Assembly (NCBI RefSeq): GCF_907165045.1
Contig: NZ_CAJRAU010000001.1
Location: 62,001-126,000, forward strand
DNA length: 64,000 bases
Direction of reading: 5' to 3'
From: Dyadobacter linearis
Lineage (GTDB): Bacteria > Bacteroidota > Bacteroidia > Cytophagales > Spirosomataceae
Shown here: one piece after another, positions 1 through 8,607 of the stretch
Layout: each line of letters starts with the position of its first letter
How positions within the stretch are numbered: the first letter of the stretch is position 1
Notes under the pieces: generated by a model
The model's database searches: none
What the model was told of the DNA's origin: nothing
Seen by the model: only the letters and a program-made list of their open reading frames with translations
Position numbers and translations under genes: made by a program

Positions 1-1
1 C

Positions 2-2305
2 AAGTCATCGATCAACTATGACGCATTTTACGGTACCCAGGAAGTGATCCGCACGCTGCCGCTTTTGAATGCGGGTGAATGGTGGGCGCTACGTAAAGAT
101 GCGGCTGCGAATTCCGGAAAAACAGCTACTATACCCTCAGTACAGGGCTATTCGCTGGATACGACCGGCGCGGGTACTGACTGGCAGGCGGCGGCATTCC
201 GCAAAGCTTCCCAGCAAAGTCACAACCTGTCGATCCTTTCGGGCTCAGACAAAACGCGGCTGGCAGTTTCGGGTAATTATTTCAAACAAAATGGTATTCT
301 ACAAAATACGGATTTCAGAAGGTATTCGGCGCGGGTGAATGTGGACCATCAATATAACGACCGGTTCAGGATACTGGCCAATCTGAATGCGAGCAATATC
401 AAATCCAATGTAGCCCCGACAAATATTGTCACCAACCTTTTGCAAACCCCTCCTGCCCTGCCCGTTTATCAAAACGACGGTTCCTTCGTGATCAACAGCC
501 CATTTGAATCTGCATTGCAAAACCCGATCAACTCCCTGTACAACCAGCTGAACGAAACGATTACCAACCGTTTTCTAGGTAATATTTCGGGTGAATGCAC
601 GATCATCGACGGATTGAAAGCGAAGATTTTAGTCGGCGCGGATGTGGTGGGCAACAAGCAAAACCGCTACCTCCCAAGCAGTACCGCAGAAGGCCAGGCT
701 CTAAGCGGCAATGCGATTGTGGGTACCGTTTCTACTACCAGCTGGCTGAATGAGAACACTTTAAGCTACGATAAGGATATTGACGATAAAAACCGCGTGA
801 ATGCAGTAGTAGGTTTTACCGCGCAAACTTCCGAGTCCAAAGCCACGATTGCAGAGGCGGCGGGATTCGCTACGGATGCATTTAGTTACAACAACCTGGC
901 AACCGGGATCACCAGCATTGCGCCCCGCTCAGCGGCAAACGACTGGTCACTTGCCTCCTACCTCGGCCGGATCAACTACGCATTCGACGACCGCTACCTG
1001 GTCACTTTTACACTTCGCGCCGACGGTTCTTCCCGTTTTGGAGAGGGTAACAAATGGGGCTATTTCCCTTCTGCGGCTTTTGGCTGGAACCTGAACAATG
1101 AAAAGTTTTTTCAGCAGTTCAAAAAGATCAGTCTGCTTAAACTGCGTGTGAGTGCGGGTACTACCGGAAACCAGAGCATTCCGCCTTACCAGTCTTTGTC
1201 GCAACTTGCCTATTTCCGATACAATTTTTCCAACACAACTGTATCCGGTTACGCTCCGAACACCGTACCAAACCCCGATCTTGGCTGGGAGAAAACTTTC
1301 CAGGTGGATGCAGGATTTGATCTCGGACTTTTCAAGAACAGGCTTAATATCATTTTTGACTACTACTACAAAAGAACCTCCGACCTGCTGCTAACCAGAA
1401 CCGTCGCGGGCTCATCAGGACTTTCTGACTTTTACAACGGCCAGGCTTCCACGATTTACCAGAATATTGGCGAGGTAAGTAACCAGGGTATTGAGTTGTA
1501 TGTAAATTCTCAGAACACAACCGGCGCTCTGAAATGGAATACGGTCTTCATTTTTGCGCGCAATACGAATAAGATCCTGAGTCTCGGCGGCGGCGTGAAC
1601 CAGATTATCCCAAACATCAATATGCCGTCGATCGCGAAAGTAGGTTACCCGCTCGGGTCGTTCATTACCTACCAGGCCGACGGTGTTATTCAGCAAGGCG
1701 AAACGCCGCTGACTCCCCAGCAAAACAAGAGTCCGGGCGGACAGAAATACAAGGACGTGAACGGTGACGGGATCATTACCCAAACAGGCGACCGCGTGAT
1801 CGTTTCCAACCAGCCAGGTTTTACAACCGGTTTAACCAACTCTTTCAGCTACAAAGGGTTTGACCTGATGATCTTTTTCCAGGCTTCGATCGGCGGGAAG
1901 TTGTATAACCAAAACCGCGCAAACCTGGAACTGGGAACGGGTTACGTAAACGGATCAGACGTACTGCTCAACCGCTGGACACCGACGAATACGAATACAG
2001 ACGTGAAAGCCGCATTCCAGGATCCGGCGATCACCATTTCTGACCGGTTTATCGAAGACGCTACTTATTACAGACTTAAAAACCTGTCACTCGGTTACAA
2101 CATTCCGAAAGCATTGTTATCGAAAATCAAGATCGAAACGCTGCGGGTTTATGTATCTGCCCAAAACCCGGTTACCTGGACGAAATACACGGGTTACGAT
2201 CCGGAAGTAAGCTTGAACGGACAGTCACTGATTAATAAAGGTGTCGATTCAGGTGTGTATCCTAATAATAAGTCGTATCAGGTTGGCTTATCGCTGTCGT
2301 TTTAA
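2..2305 (+). CDS. SusC/RagA-family TonB-dependent outer-membrane transporter, 5' truncated
   Basis: Outer-membrane TonB-dependent transporter that imports oligosaccharides or similar nutrients together with a SusD lipoprotein. The frame is already open at base 2, and the residues before the first possible start (YDAFYGTQEV...LLNAGEWW) match the region just after the SusC plug, so the signal peptide, carboxypeptidase-like domain and plug lie outside the window. What remains is most of the beta-barrel, including a RADGSSRFGEGNKWGYFPS-type motif, a KDVNGDGIIT motif and a C-terminal aromatic end (LSLSF). A SusD gene follows 34 bases downstream, which supports the assignment. The substrate cannot be read from sequence. 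The internal GTG at 44 is not a real start. Confidence 0.95.
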   Translation, partial: KSSINYDAFYGTQEVIRTLPLLNAGEWWALRKDAAANSGKTATIPSVQGYSLDTTGAGTDWQAAAFRKASQQSHNLSILSGSDKTRLAVSGNYFKQNGILQNTDFRRYSARVNVDHQYNDRFRILANLNASNIKSNVAPTNIVTNLLQTPPALPVYQNDGSFVINSPFESALQNPINSLYNQLNETITNRFLGNISGECTIIDGLKAKILVGADVVGNKQNRYLPSSTAEGQALSGNAIVGTVSTTSWLNENTLSYDKDIDDKNRVNAVVGFTAQTSESKATIAEAAGFATDAFSYNNLATGITSIAPRSAANDWSLASYLGRINYAFDDRYLVTFTLRADGSSRFGEGNKWGYFPSAAFGWNLNNEKFFQQFKKISLLKLRVSAGTTGNQSIPPYQSLSQLAYFRYNFSNTTVSGYAPNTVPNPDLGWEKTFQVDAGFDLGLFKNRLNIIFDYYYKRTSDLLLTRTVAGSSGLSDFYNGQASTIYQNIGEVSNQGIELYVNSQNTTGALKWNTVFIFARNTNKILSLGGGVNQIIPNINMPSIAKVGYPLGSFITYQADGVIQQGETPLTPQQNKSPGGQKYKDVNGDGIITQTGDRVIVSNQPGFTTGLTNSFSYKGFDLMIFFQASIGGKLYNQNRANLELGTGYVNGSDVLLNRWTPTNTNTDVKAAFQDPAITISDRFIEDATYYRLKNLSLGYNIPKALLSKIKIETLRVYVSAQNPVTWTKYTGYDPEVSLNGQSLINKGVDSGVYPNNKSYQVGLSLSF

Positions 2306-2339
2306 TCGCCCCGGTAGTCAACAAGAAATCAATATTCAA

Positions 2340-3908
2340 ATGAAAAATATCAAATATATATTGCTCCTTCCTCTTGCGCTCGCATTGACTTCCTGCGAGG
2401 AATTTCTGAAAGAGGAACCCGAGTCTTTCCTTTCGGAAGATCAATATTACAAAACACAGAACGACGCGATCAATGCTGTCAACTCGGTTTATTTCTTCCT
2501 GAATTCGGGAGGTAACAATGTCCAGACTCCTTATAATACGCTGTTCAATACGGGTATGAATATGGCGGGCGACGATGAAGATCCGGGTCCGGGCGCGACC
2601 AATGCGGATGTTCGCTCGCTTTCCGTGCTCGCGCATTCGTCGGGTAACCTGCGTATTTACGAGATTTGGCAGCAGCATTATGCAGCTATCAAAAAGGCGA
2701 ATGTTGCATTGGAAAAAATCCCGGCTATCGAGTTTGACAATACACTGAAATCGAGGCTGATAGGCGAGTCAAAATTTTTGCGGGCGCTGTATTACTTCAA
2801 TTTGGTAAGACTTTACGGCGACGTGCCGCTGATCACGGAGTACCAGAAGTTTGTAGATGCAGCCGGATATGAAGTTGCCAAATCGCCCTCATCAGAGGTG
2901 TATGCGCAGATTGAAAAAGACCTGACAGAGGCCGCATTGGCACTTCCCGCTACTTATGCATCTCCCGATGCCGGCCGCGCCACTGCCGGAGCTGCAAAAG
3001 CATTGCTCGCAAAAGTATATCTGACCAAGGCTTCCTACCCGCTCAATATAGCCGCACACTACAAGGATGCAGTCGCCAGGGCAGAGGAAGCACTTTCAGC
3101 AACGGACGGCGGTACGGGGACTTACAATTACGACCTGGTGACCAATTATGCCGAAGTATTTTTACCCGCATTTAAAAACAACAGGGAGCACATCTTCTCG
3201 GCGCAGTTCAAATCGAATTCGCTGAACCAGGGAAACAATGAATATTCACGCGCTATACTTTCGGGAGTGCCGGGGTTGAATGGAAACTACGCGCACATGG
3301 TGCGGTTTTATACGGTGGGTTCCGATAAGTTTTTCAGCATTTACAAACTTTTCAAACCGACTGACAAGCGGCGCGACGTTACTTTTGTGCGCAGCTTTAC
3401 GAGTCCTGCGAATGGGAGAAAATATGCGTTGCCTATTGCTAATGCGACCGTACCCGGCGATTCTACGCCATTTTGGAATAAATGGGTTGATCCTGCTTCC
3501 TCCACGGTAACTAACCAAGCGGCTACCAATGTACCGATATTAAGATATGCAGAACTGCTCCTCATCCACGCCGAGGCAGAAAACGAAGCGAACGGACCTA
3601 CTGCAAAAGCTTACAAATCGCTAAATCGCGTGAGAAACCGGGCAGGTTTGCCAAATCTGACGACCGGTTTGTCGAAAGAACAATTCCGCGACTCGGTATA
3701 TCTGGACCGCCGCCTCGAACTCACTTACGAATACCAGCGCTGGTTTGACCTGATCCGGCAGAAGGATGCAAACGGAAAGCCGAGTTTCGTGGCGAACCTG
3801 CACAAGGTTGGGAAAACCAATGCAGCCGACAAGCACAGACTTTATCCGATCCCGCAATCCGAAATAGACAACAACAAGCTACTCGTACAAAACCCTGGTT
3901 TCGAATAA
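2340..3908 (+). CDS. RagB/SusD-family nutrient-binding outer-membrane lipoprotein
   Basis: Surface lipoprotein that caps the preceding SusC barrel and binds its glycan ligand. The ATG at 2340 is chosen because it gives a clean lipoprotein signal (hydrophobic run then LTSC, cysteine near residue 18), whereas the longer open frame starts inside the SusC gene. The mature part shows SusD hallmarks: EEFLKEEPESFLSEDQYY near the N-terminus, the TPR-like segment SRLIGESKFLRALYYFNLVRLYGDVPLI, and the C-terminal LRYAELLLIHAEAENE, RRLELTYEYQRWFDLIRQK and LYPIPQSEIDNN motifs. Length (522 aa) is typical. No hydrolase follows on this strand, so the pair appears to stand alone on this side. The gene converges on the next one with a 19-base gap. 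Confidence 0.95.
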   Translation: MKNIKYILLLPLALALTSCEEFLKEEPESFLSEDQYYKTQNDAINAVNSVYFFLNSGGNNVQTPYNTLFNTGMNMAGDDEDPGPGATNADVRSLSVLAHSSGNLRIYEIWQQHYAAIKKANVALEKIPAIEFDNTLKSRLIGESKFLRALYYFNLVRLYGDVPLITEYQKFVDAAGYEVAKSPSSEVYAQIEKDLTEAALALPATYASPDAGRATAGAAKALLAKVYLTKASYPLNIAAHYKDAVARAEEALSATDGGTGTYNYDLVTNYAEVFLPAFKNNREHIFSAQFKSNSLNQGNNEYSRAILSGVPGLNGNYAHMVRFYTVGSDKFFSIYKLFKPTDKRRDVTFVRSFTSPANGRKYALPIANATVPGDSTPFWNKWVDPASSTVTNQAATNVPILRYAELLLIHAEAENEANGPTAKAYKSLNRVRNRAGLPNLTTGLSKEQFRDSVYLDRRLELTYEYQRWFDLIRQKDANGKPSFVANLHKVGKTNAADKHRLYPIPQSEIDNNKLLVQNPGFE

Positions 3909-3927
3909 GTCCGTTCACTTTACACGA

Positions 3928-5208
3928 TCACCGGTCTTTAAAGCTGTTTTTTAATATGATCGATAGTCCGACCTGGTAAGGCTTAACCTGGAAAGCTCCT
4001 TCCCTACTCAGCAATTTGGTAAACCCGTATTCGAAGTAAGGACCGACCTGCAATGTTCCACTTTTACCAACCACTACCTGACGGCCGATACCCGCATTCA
4101 GCCACGCCATAGTGCCGCCTTGCGTCAGTTCCGTACTTAACTCGGTGCCAATTGAAGCATAAAAATCGCGGAACGCCGGCGCCCGCGGAACGAATTGTTT
4201 TCGTACTCCCAATCCGACCAACCGCAATGTACGATCAGAATTCACGGCGGTAAACTTCCGCCTTACCTGTGCATCATTTGTTCCGCCGGGCAATATCTCA
4301 AACTCATCGCCAGCCTGCTCGTAGCGTACAGATTGGCGGTAATGTGAATAACTGATCAGGAATTCAAAACCATTTTTCCCGATTCCTGCATTCAGCTTAT
4401 ATCCCAAAGTTTCAAGCGAAGCGGACCTGGGAAACTGGAAATTCCGATAGATAAAACCGGGATTTGAAATGACATTCAGAACCTGGAACGTCTTAACAGG
4501 CGTAACCCCGGCCAGGATCGTCCAGCCGTGGTTCGCGGTCTTTGGTTTTACGAAGTAGCTCGAATCGGGTAAAACGGGCTCGGGTACCTGCATTAGCGGG
4601 CTGGCAAAATGCGCGGGCAAGTTGTCAAGAAGTGCCAGGTTCTCTTCGACTTTGCTACCTGGATCCTCGTTAATTAGTTCTTTGTCAACCGCTTCACGAG
4701 CATTACTATTTTCGCGACCAGGCAGATCCGGGATTGGATCAATAGTCCGCTCAGACGGAACTGCCACATTTCTGTTAGTTTCTAAATTGTGTTGAACTTC
4801 AACAGACGCGACCGGGCCGGTTTGCTTTACAATACTACTTTTTTCAACCAACCCGACGGACTTCGCCGCAACCCTGTTTTCAGCAATATGCTTTGTCTCA
4901 ATCGCTGCCGCTGCAAGCGCCGGTTTTTCCGCTTCGGGTAACCTGTTCGTATTGACTTTCGCCGAATGCGGCATTTCTTTCACAACCGGATTTCGGCTTG
5001 ACCGATGAAATAATGTTCCCGTAAACAGGATTGCCAGGGTTAGGAAAACGATCCAGTTTCTTTGAAAATTCTTGTCTTTCTGCCATACCCGCAATGCTGC
5101 AAAAATATTCTTCTTCAACATCGGGTCCGGCTTCATTTCGAAGTCGTCGAACCTCCGTTTCAGGGCGTCGCGCAATCCGTCATCTGTATGGTTCTCAGGA
5201 GATTTCAT
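3928..5208 (-). CDS. Dma-like dual-membrane-spanning anti-sigma protein with C-terminal beta-barrel
   Basis: Of 426 aa, residues 1-50 are charged and probably cytoplasmic, and residues 51-68 form one strong transmembrane helix (NWIVFLTLAILFTGTLFH). Residues about 70-225 are a low-complexity polar linker rich in E, K, P and S. Residues about 226-426 alternate in the way of a small outer-membrane beta-barrel (TILAGVTPVKTF, FEFLISYSHYR, LQVGPYFEYGFTKLL, YQVGLSIIL). It starts inside the upstream ECF sigma gene (14-base overlap), the usual arrangement for a sigma/anti-sigma pair. This layout matches the Dma anti-sigma factors described in Bacteroides thetaiotaomicron, which span both membranes. 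Sigma binding is inferred from position and topology, not from a recognised anti-sigma motif. Alternative: an inner-membrane protein with a periplasmic beta domain. Confidence 0.7.
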   Translation of the reverse strand: MKSPENHTDDGLRDALKRRFDDFEMKPDPMLKKNIFAALRVWQKDKNFQRNWIVFLTLAILFTGTLFHRSSRNPVVKEMPHSAKVNTNRLPEAEKPALAAAAIETKHIAENRVAAKSVGLVEKSSIVKQTGPVASVEVQHNLETNRNVAVPSERTIDPIPDLPGRENSNAREAVDKELINEDPGSKVEENLALLDNLPAHFASPLMQVPEPVLPDSSYFVKPKTANHGWTILAGVTPVKTFQVLNVISNPGFIYRNFQFPRSASLETLGYKLNAGIGKNGFEFLISYSHYRQSVRYEQAGDEFEILPGGTNDAQVRRKFTAVNSDRTLRLVGLGVRKQFVPRAPAFRDFYASIGTELSTELTQGGTMAWLNAGIGRQVVVGKSGTLQVGPYFEYGFTKLLSREGAFQVKPYQVGLSIILKNSFKDR

Positions 5209-5779
5209 ATTGCGTAATTCCTTTTTGTTCTAATTTCTTAATTAATAAATTTCTCCCTTTGAAAAACTGGGAGCGCGAAGTACTCTCCGTAATGTGCAGA
5301 AACTCTCCTATTTCTTTGTGCGAAAATCCGTCGATCAGGTATAAGTTAACCACCATCCTGTAACCGTCGGGCAGGCTGTTGATCACATTCAGCAGCACTT
5401 CCATATCCATTTGGTCAATGATCCGCTCGTGTTCCTCTGATTTCAATTCGGCGGTAATATCGTCTACGCATGAATTGAGCTGCTCTTGCTTCGTGGTGCG
5501 GTTGTAGTAATTAATGGCAGTCCGGATCACGATCGATTTTACCCAGCTGGCCACCACATTGATATCCTTTAGTTCTCCCAGATTCTTGAAAACCTTGATC
5601 AGCGCCTCCTGAAATATGTCTTCCGCCTCGGCACCGGTTTTGGCGTAACGGAAACAAATACCCAGCAATTTCGATTTGTAGAGGTCATAAAAAGCAGTCT
5701 GCGCACTGGGGTCCTGCCTCTGACAGGCTTTGACCAGTTCTTCCAGCGAGCTGTATTTTTTGCTTTTAAAAAGCCTCAT
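5195..5779 (-). CDS. ECF-type RNA polymerase sigma factor (partner of the Dma-like protein)
   Basis: Extracytoplasmic-function sigma factor of 194 aa. Region 2 is visible as FYDLYKSKLLGICFRYAKTG, then AEDIFQEALIKVFKNL and the promoter-melting stretch SWVKSIVIRTAINYYN. Region 4 is LLNVINSLPDGYRMVVNLYLIDGFSHKEIGEFLHITESTSRSQFFKGRNLL, with a helix-turn-helix. No extra C-terminal sensor domain is present. Translation is probably coupled to the overlapping downstream anti-sigma gene. It lacks an adjacent FecR or SusC and so belongs to a different signalling class from the other two sigma factors in this window. The target regulon is unknown; related sigma factors paired with Dma proteins act on envelope functions. 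Confidence 0.92.
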   Translation of the reverse strand: MRLFKSKKYSSLEELVKACQRQDPSAQTAFYDLYKSKLLGICFRYAKTGAEAEDIFQEALIKVFKNLGELKDINVVASWVKSIVIRTAINYYNRTTKQEQLNSCVDDITAELKSEEHERIIDQMDMEVLLNVINSLPDGYRMVVNLYLIDGFSHKEIGEFLHITESTSRSQFFKGRNLLIKKLEQKGITQYEIS

Positions 5780-5822
5780 CGAATGATCTTACGCGTTAAT
5801 TCCTGGGAAGTTGAATGGGTAA

Positions 5823-6791
5823 TCAATTCACATATTTCGTGTGAAATCTTTCTAATTCTTTGGCATTCTCGTCTAATATTAATTCCAGCGATTCGCGGTT
5901 ACTGTTGCTCAGGTAAAACCAATATCCGTTGGTAATGCGCATTTGGTACCCCATTTGAAACGTGAATCCGTACTGTACATTCAGCTGGTCAAGGTACTTT
6001 CTGACATTTTCCGGCGCTTCCTCTACGCTCGAAAATGTTTTGGCCGGTTTGTAACTCACCGAGATCAGGTTTCCGTTGTTATCAAACACATAATCTCCGC
6101 CCGGCAAACCGTCTCCATTCGAAGCACTGACCTGATACCGCTTTTCATTTTTCTCGTCAATGAAAACCAGCCCGCCGTGGTATAAAAGTGGCTCCGAATC
6201 CAATACAGCGCGGATATTTGCAGGCAGGTCGGCTTTTGAATTAATGGGGTATTCAAACTTATAAAAAGGCTCGCTGCGCAGCATATAGCTCCGGCTCCCG
6301 GGAACCCAGCCCATCAGATATTCTTTGTCCTGAAACCTATACCTGGCAGTGAACATGTCGTAGTTCCTGTAAAATGACTCAACCTCTTCCTGGTAATTTG
6401 AAATCATAATTCCAGTAGATGGCGCCGCATTCACATATCCGAGGATCGAATCCGGAATCGATCCTTCTATCAGTCTTGAACGTTTGAGTATTCTGGTCGA
6501 ATCCATTCCGGCATAAAAGCGCTGACTATCTACCTTATAGTTGGCCTCCCAAAGCCGGTCTTTCTCCACTATTCTAATTGTCGTTTCAGTAGCATTCGGG
6601 AAACGGGCACTAAACATTTTCACAACTTTATCAGGTATTTCTGACAGTACAGGCGGATCTGTCGGTTCGACCACAGTGTTACATCCGGCCAGTAGTAACA
6701 TACAAAATAGCGTAACTGGCAAAATACATGTAAAGTAGCGTGTATATAAAAATCCGCGTAAAGGTCTGCTGATCATGCCGTCTGTTGTCAA
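5823..6791 (-). CDS. Lipoprotein with PepSY-like repeats
   Basis: A predicted lipoprotein of up to 322 aa. A positively charged start, a hydrophobic run and the lipobox LLAGC are clear. Translation could begin at the ATG ending at 6791 or at the one ending at 6776; the latter gives a tidier signal peptide. The mature protein contains segments such as KMFSARFPNATETTIRIVEK and LWEANYKVDSQRFYAGMD, which resemble the PepSY-like fold of Bacteroidota periplasmic proteins (a strand with an acidic and aromatic pattern, repeated around residues 40-100 and again later). It follows the next lipoprotein gene by 4 bases and precedes the sigma gene by 43 bases, so the four genes may form one operon. Specific function unknown. 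Confidence 0.6.
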   Translation of the reverse strand: MTTDGMISRPLRGFLYTRYFTCILPVTLFCMLLLAGCNTVVEPTDPPVLSEIPDKVVKMFSARFPNATETTIRIVEKDRLWEANYKVDSQRFYAGMDSTRILKRSRLIEGSIPDSILGYVNAAPSTGIMISNYQEEVESFYRNYDMFTARYRFQDKEYLMGWVPGSRSYMLRSEPFYKFEYPINSKADLPANIRAVLDSEPLLYHGGLVFIDEKNEKRYQVSASNGDGLPGGDYVFDNNGNLISVSYKPAKTFSSVEEAPENVRKYLDQLNVQYGFTFQMGYQMRITNGYWFYLSNSNRESLELILDENAKELERFHTKYVN

Positions 6792-6795
6792 AAAA

Positions 6796-7491
6796 TCAAT
6801 ACGTCACTTTGTGAAATGCCTGCCTGCCTCCCGGCGTAGTCTCCCTTATCCATGCTCCTCGTAACGAGAGGGTATATTTCACTCGTCCCAACAGCGAATT
6901 CTCTTCATGCAAAACCACATTGACGCGTTCCGGCGACGCCCCATGCAAAGCTTCACTCAAAGTTGTGTATAGCAAAGGCTGAACGCTTTCCATATGTGCT
7001 TCACGCGGTATAAATCTTTCCCTGGCCGCTGCCCGAATAATCGAACTTATACTGCCTGGAACAATCATGGTGACTGTCTGTTTCTGCTCATTCCAGCCGC
7101 AGGTACCGTCCTTAACATTTCCCATAATCGTCGACCACATGGTCCGGTTATTCGGGTACTCCACATCTCCGTAAGGGCCTGAACTAATAATTTCGCGTAC
7201 CGAACCGCCTGAAAAGCGCAGGCTTATATTATGAATAGGTCCGTCTAGCACTTCCCAGGGAATCGCTGTGATGCGGGTATCCTGAAAGTCAATGGTTGAG
7301 CTTGAATCCCGGTACTGAATTTTTAAAGTTTCAAATCGCCAGAACCGCCCTTCTGCTGACAAACCGGAGAGAAAATTATCCTTATTACTTATCGGTTTTT
7401 CAATGACTTCTTCGAGTTTGCCGGGATCATCACTTCGACAACCTGAAAATGAGACAATTAGTAAAAATAAAAATGGCAATAATCTGATCAT
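6796..7491 (-). CDS. Hypothetical lipoprotein
   Basis: A 231-aa protein with a short hydrophobic signal and lipobox (IVSFSGC, cysteine 18), so it is probably anchored in the cell envelope. I recognise no family. The mature region reads as mostly beta, with segments such as FWRFETLKIQYRDSSSTIDF, TRITAIPWEVLDGPIHNISL and a C-terminal KYTLSLRGAWIRE. It is the first gene of the apparent group that runs on to the second lipoprotein, the ECF sigma factor and the Dma-like anti-sigma protein. A role in what that system senses or controls is only inference from position. Confidence 0.65.
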   Translation of the reverse strand: MIRLLPFLFLLIVSFSGCRSDDPGKLEEVIEKPISNKDNFLSGLSAEGRFWRFETLKIQYRDSSSTIDFQDTRITAIPWEVLDGPIHNISLRFSGGSVREIISSGPYGDVEYPNNRTMWSTIMGNVKDGTCGWNEQKQTVTMIVPGSISSIIRAAARERFIPREAHMESVQPLLYTTLSEALHGASPERVNVVLHEENSLLGRVKYTLSLRGAWIRETTPGGRQAFHKVTY

Positions 7492-7570
7492 TGGAACGTA
7501 AACTGGGTCTGTAAATAATAAGACACAAGTTAATGAACTAGCGCTGCCTTTGCTTGGAAATATTGGGGAA

Positions 7571-7673
7571 GGCTGTTGGCTGTTAGCTGTTAGCCATTAG
7601 CTGTCAGCTATTGATATAGGGCTAATAGCTAATAGCTAACAGCTAAAACCTAACAGCTAAAACCTAACAGCTA
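7571..7673. repeat. GCTATTAGCTGTTAGC-type inverted/tandem repeat
   Basis: About 100 bases made almost entirely of short units such as TTAGCTGTTAGC and, after a short centre (TTGATATAGG), the complementary AGCTAATAGCTAACAGCT units. The last part repeats AAAACCTAACAGCT. The two halves can fold into a long imperfect hairpin. The repeat runs directly into the stop codon of the DUF1080 gene on the minus strand and would form its 3' end, where it may end or stabilise the transcript. It does not look coding. Confidence 0.8.
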
Positions 7674-8393
7674 CAACCGCCTCAACTTGATATTCCGGTA
7701 CCAAACCGTGCTGCCCCAATCCTGTAACCCGATCCTGCCCTTGTAAATCCCTTTGCCGATCGGAGCGGCTTTTAGTCCGCTGTTGGCTACTCGTTGTTTC
7801 CAGTCCGCGCCGTTAAGATCGTGCTCCTGTACGATAAACTCGTTCTGATATACGGTAAGCTTGCCGTTTTTAACGATAAAATGAACTTTATTCCACTCTC
7901 CCTGCGGATTACCTTCACGCAGCCGCGCATTAGCGATCCCGAAAAAATCACTCGCCCGGTGGGTGTTTTCTTTGGCGCCTTCATAGATCTTATCATCAAT
8001 AACCTGCAATTCCAGCCCGGTAGTGTGCATATTCTTGTTAGTCAGATTTTCGTCCACAAAAAAGAAAATCCCGCTATTCGCATATTTGCTCACTTTCCAT
8101 TCCGCTTTGAATTCAAAATCGCCGTTTACCATTTCGTCGGTGACGATATCCCCTCCGTTTTTCGCCTTGTTGCCCGCTCTTTCCGGCACATTCAATTTCA
8201 CAGCACCATCCTCGATGATCCAGGCGGAGCCGGGTGTTTTGGCATTGTAGGCATGCCAGCCTTTTAATGTTTTTCCGTCGAATAACAGTTTCCAGCCGTC
8301 CTTTTTCTCTCCGGCCGAAAGTGTATTGAGCGACTGCGCCTGTATTCCTATATATAATATTGCGAATGCGCACGTGAGGGATATTCGTAACAT
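7671..8393 (-). CDS. DUF1080 (3-keto-disaccharide hydrolase-like) secreted protein
   Basis: A 240-aa protein with a Sec signal peptide (residues 1-19, ending IGIQAQ). The family signature is clear: DGWKLLFDGKTLKGWHAYN at the start, then GAVKLNV, NGDFEFKAEWKVSKYANSGIFFFVDE, LELQVIDD, and the C-terminal GRIGLQDWGSTVWYRNIKLRRL. DUF1080 domains have a concanavalin-like beta-sandwich fold; some members hydrolyse 3-keto-glycosides made by periplasmic oxidoreductases. The length is that of a single domain. No 3-dehydrogenase gene of the Gfo/Idh type is adjacent, so the substrate is open. It is divergent from the VWA gene, with 214 bases between. Confidence 0.88.
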   Translation of the reverse strand: MLRISLTCAFAILYIGIQAQSLNTLSAGEKKDGWKLLFDGKTLKGWHAYNAKTPGSAWIIEDGAVKLNVPERAGNKAKNGGDIVTDEMVNGDFEFKAEWKVSKYANSGIFFFVDENLTNKNMHTTGLELQVIDDKIYEGAKENTHRASDFFGIANARLREGNPQGEWNKVHFIVKNGKLTVYQNEFIVQEHDLNGADWKQRVANSGLKAAPIGKGIYKGRIGLQDWGSTVWYRNIKLRRL

Positions 8394-8607
8394 GGTTTTG
8401 CCTGGTTTGGGTGATCACATTGACAAGCGGCGAGGCTGTTTAAAATACTGATCTTACTTCTAAATTTTAGAATACGACTTGCGCAGAGCGAAAGCTGAAC
8501 CGTTAACTAACCCGCCCCGCCTGCCGGCTAAATAACGCTTGTGATTTAGAGCAAATTACGAACTTTGGAAAAACCAGCCGCTAATCAGGTTTCCACCGGG
8601 TCACACT

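Noticed and set aside
44..2305. GTG at 44 as the start of the first SusC gene
   Set aside because: The frame is open to the window edge and the residues before 44 fit the conserved SusC region, so the real start is upstream of the window.
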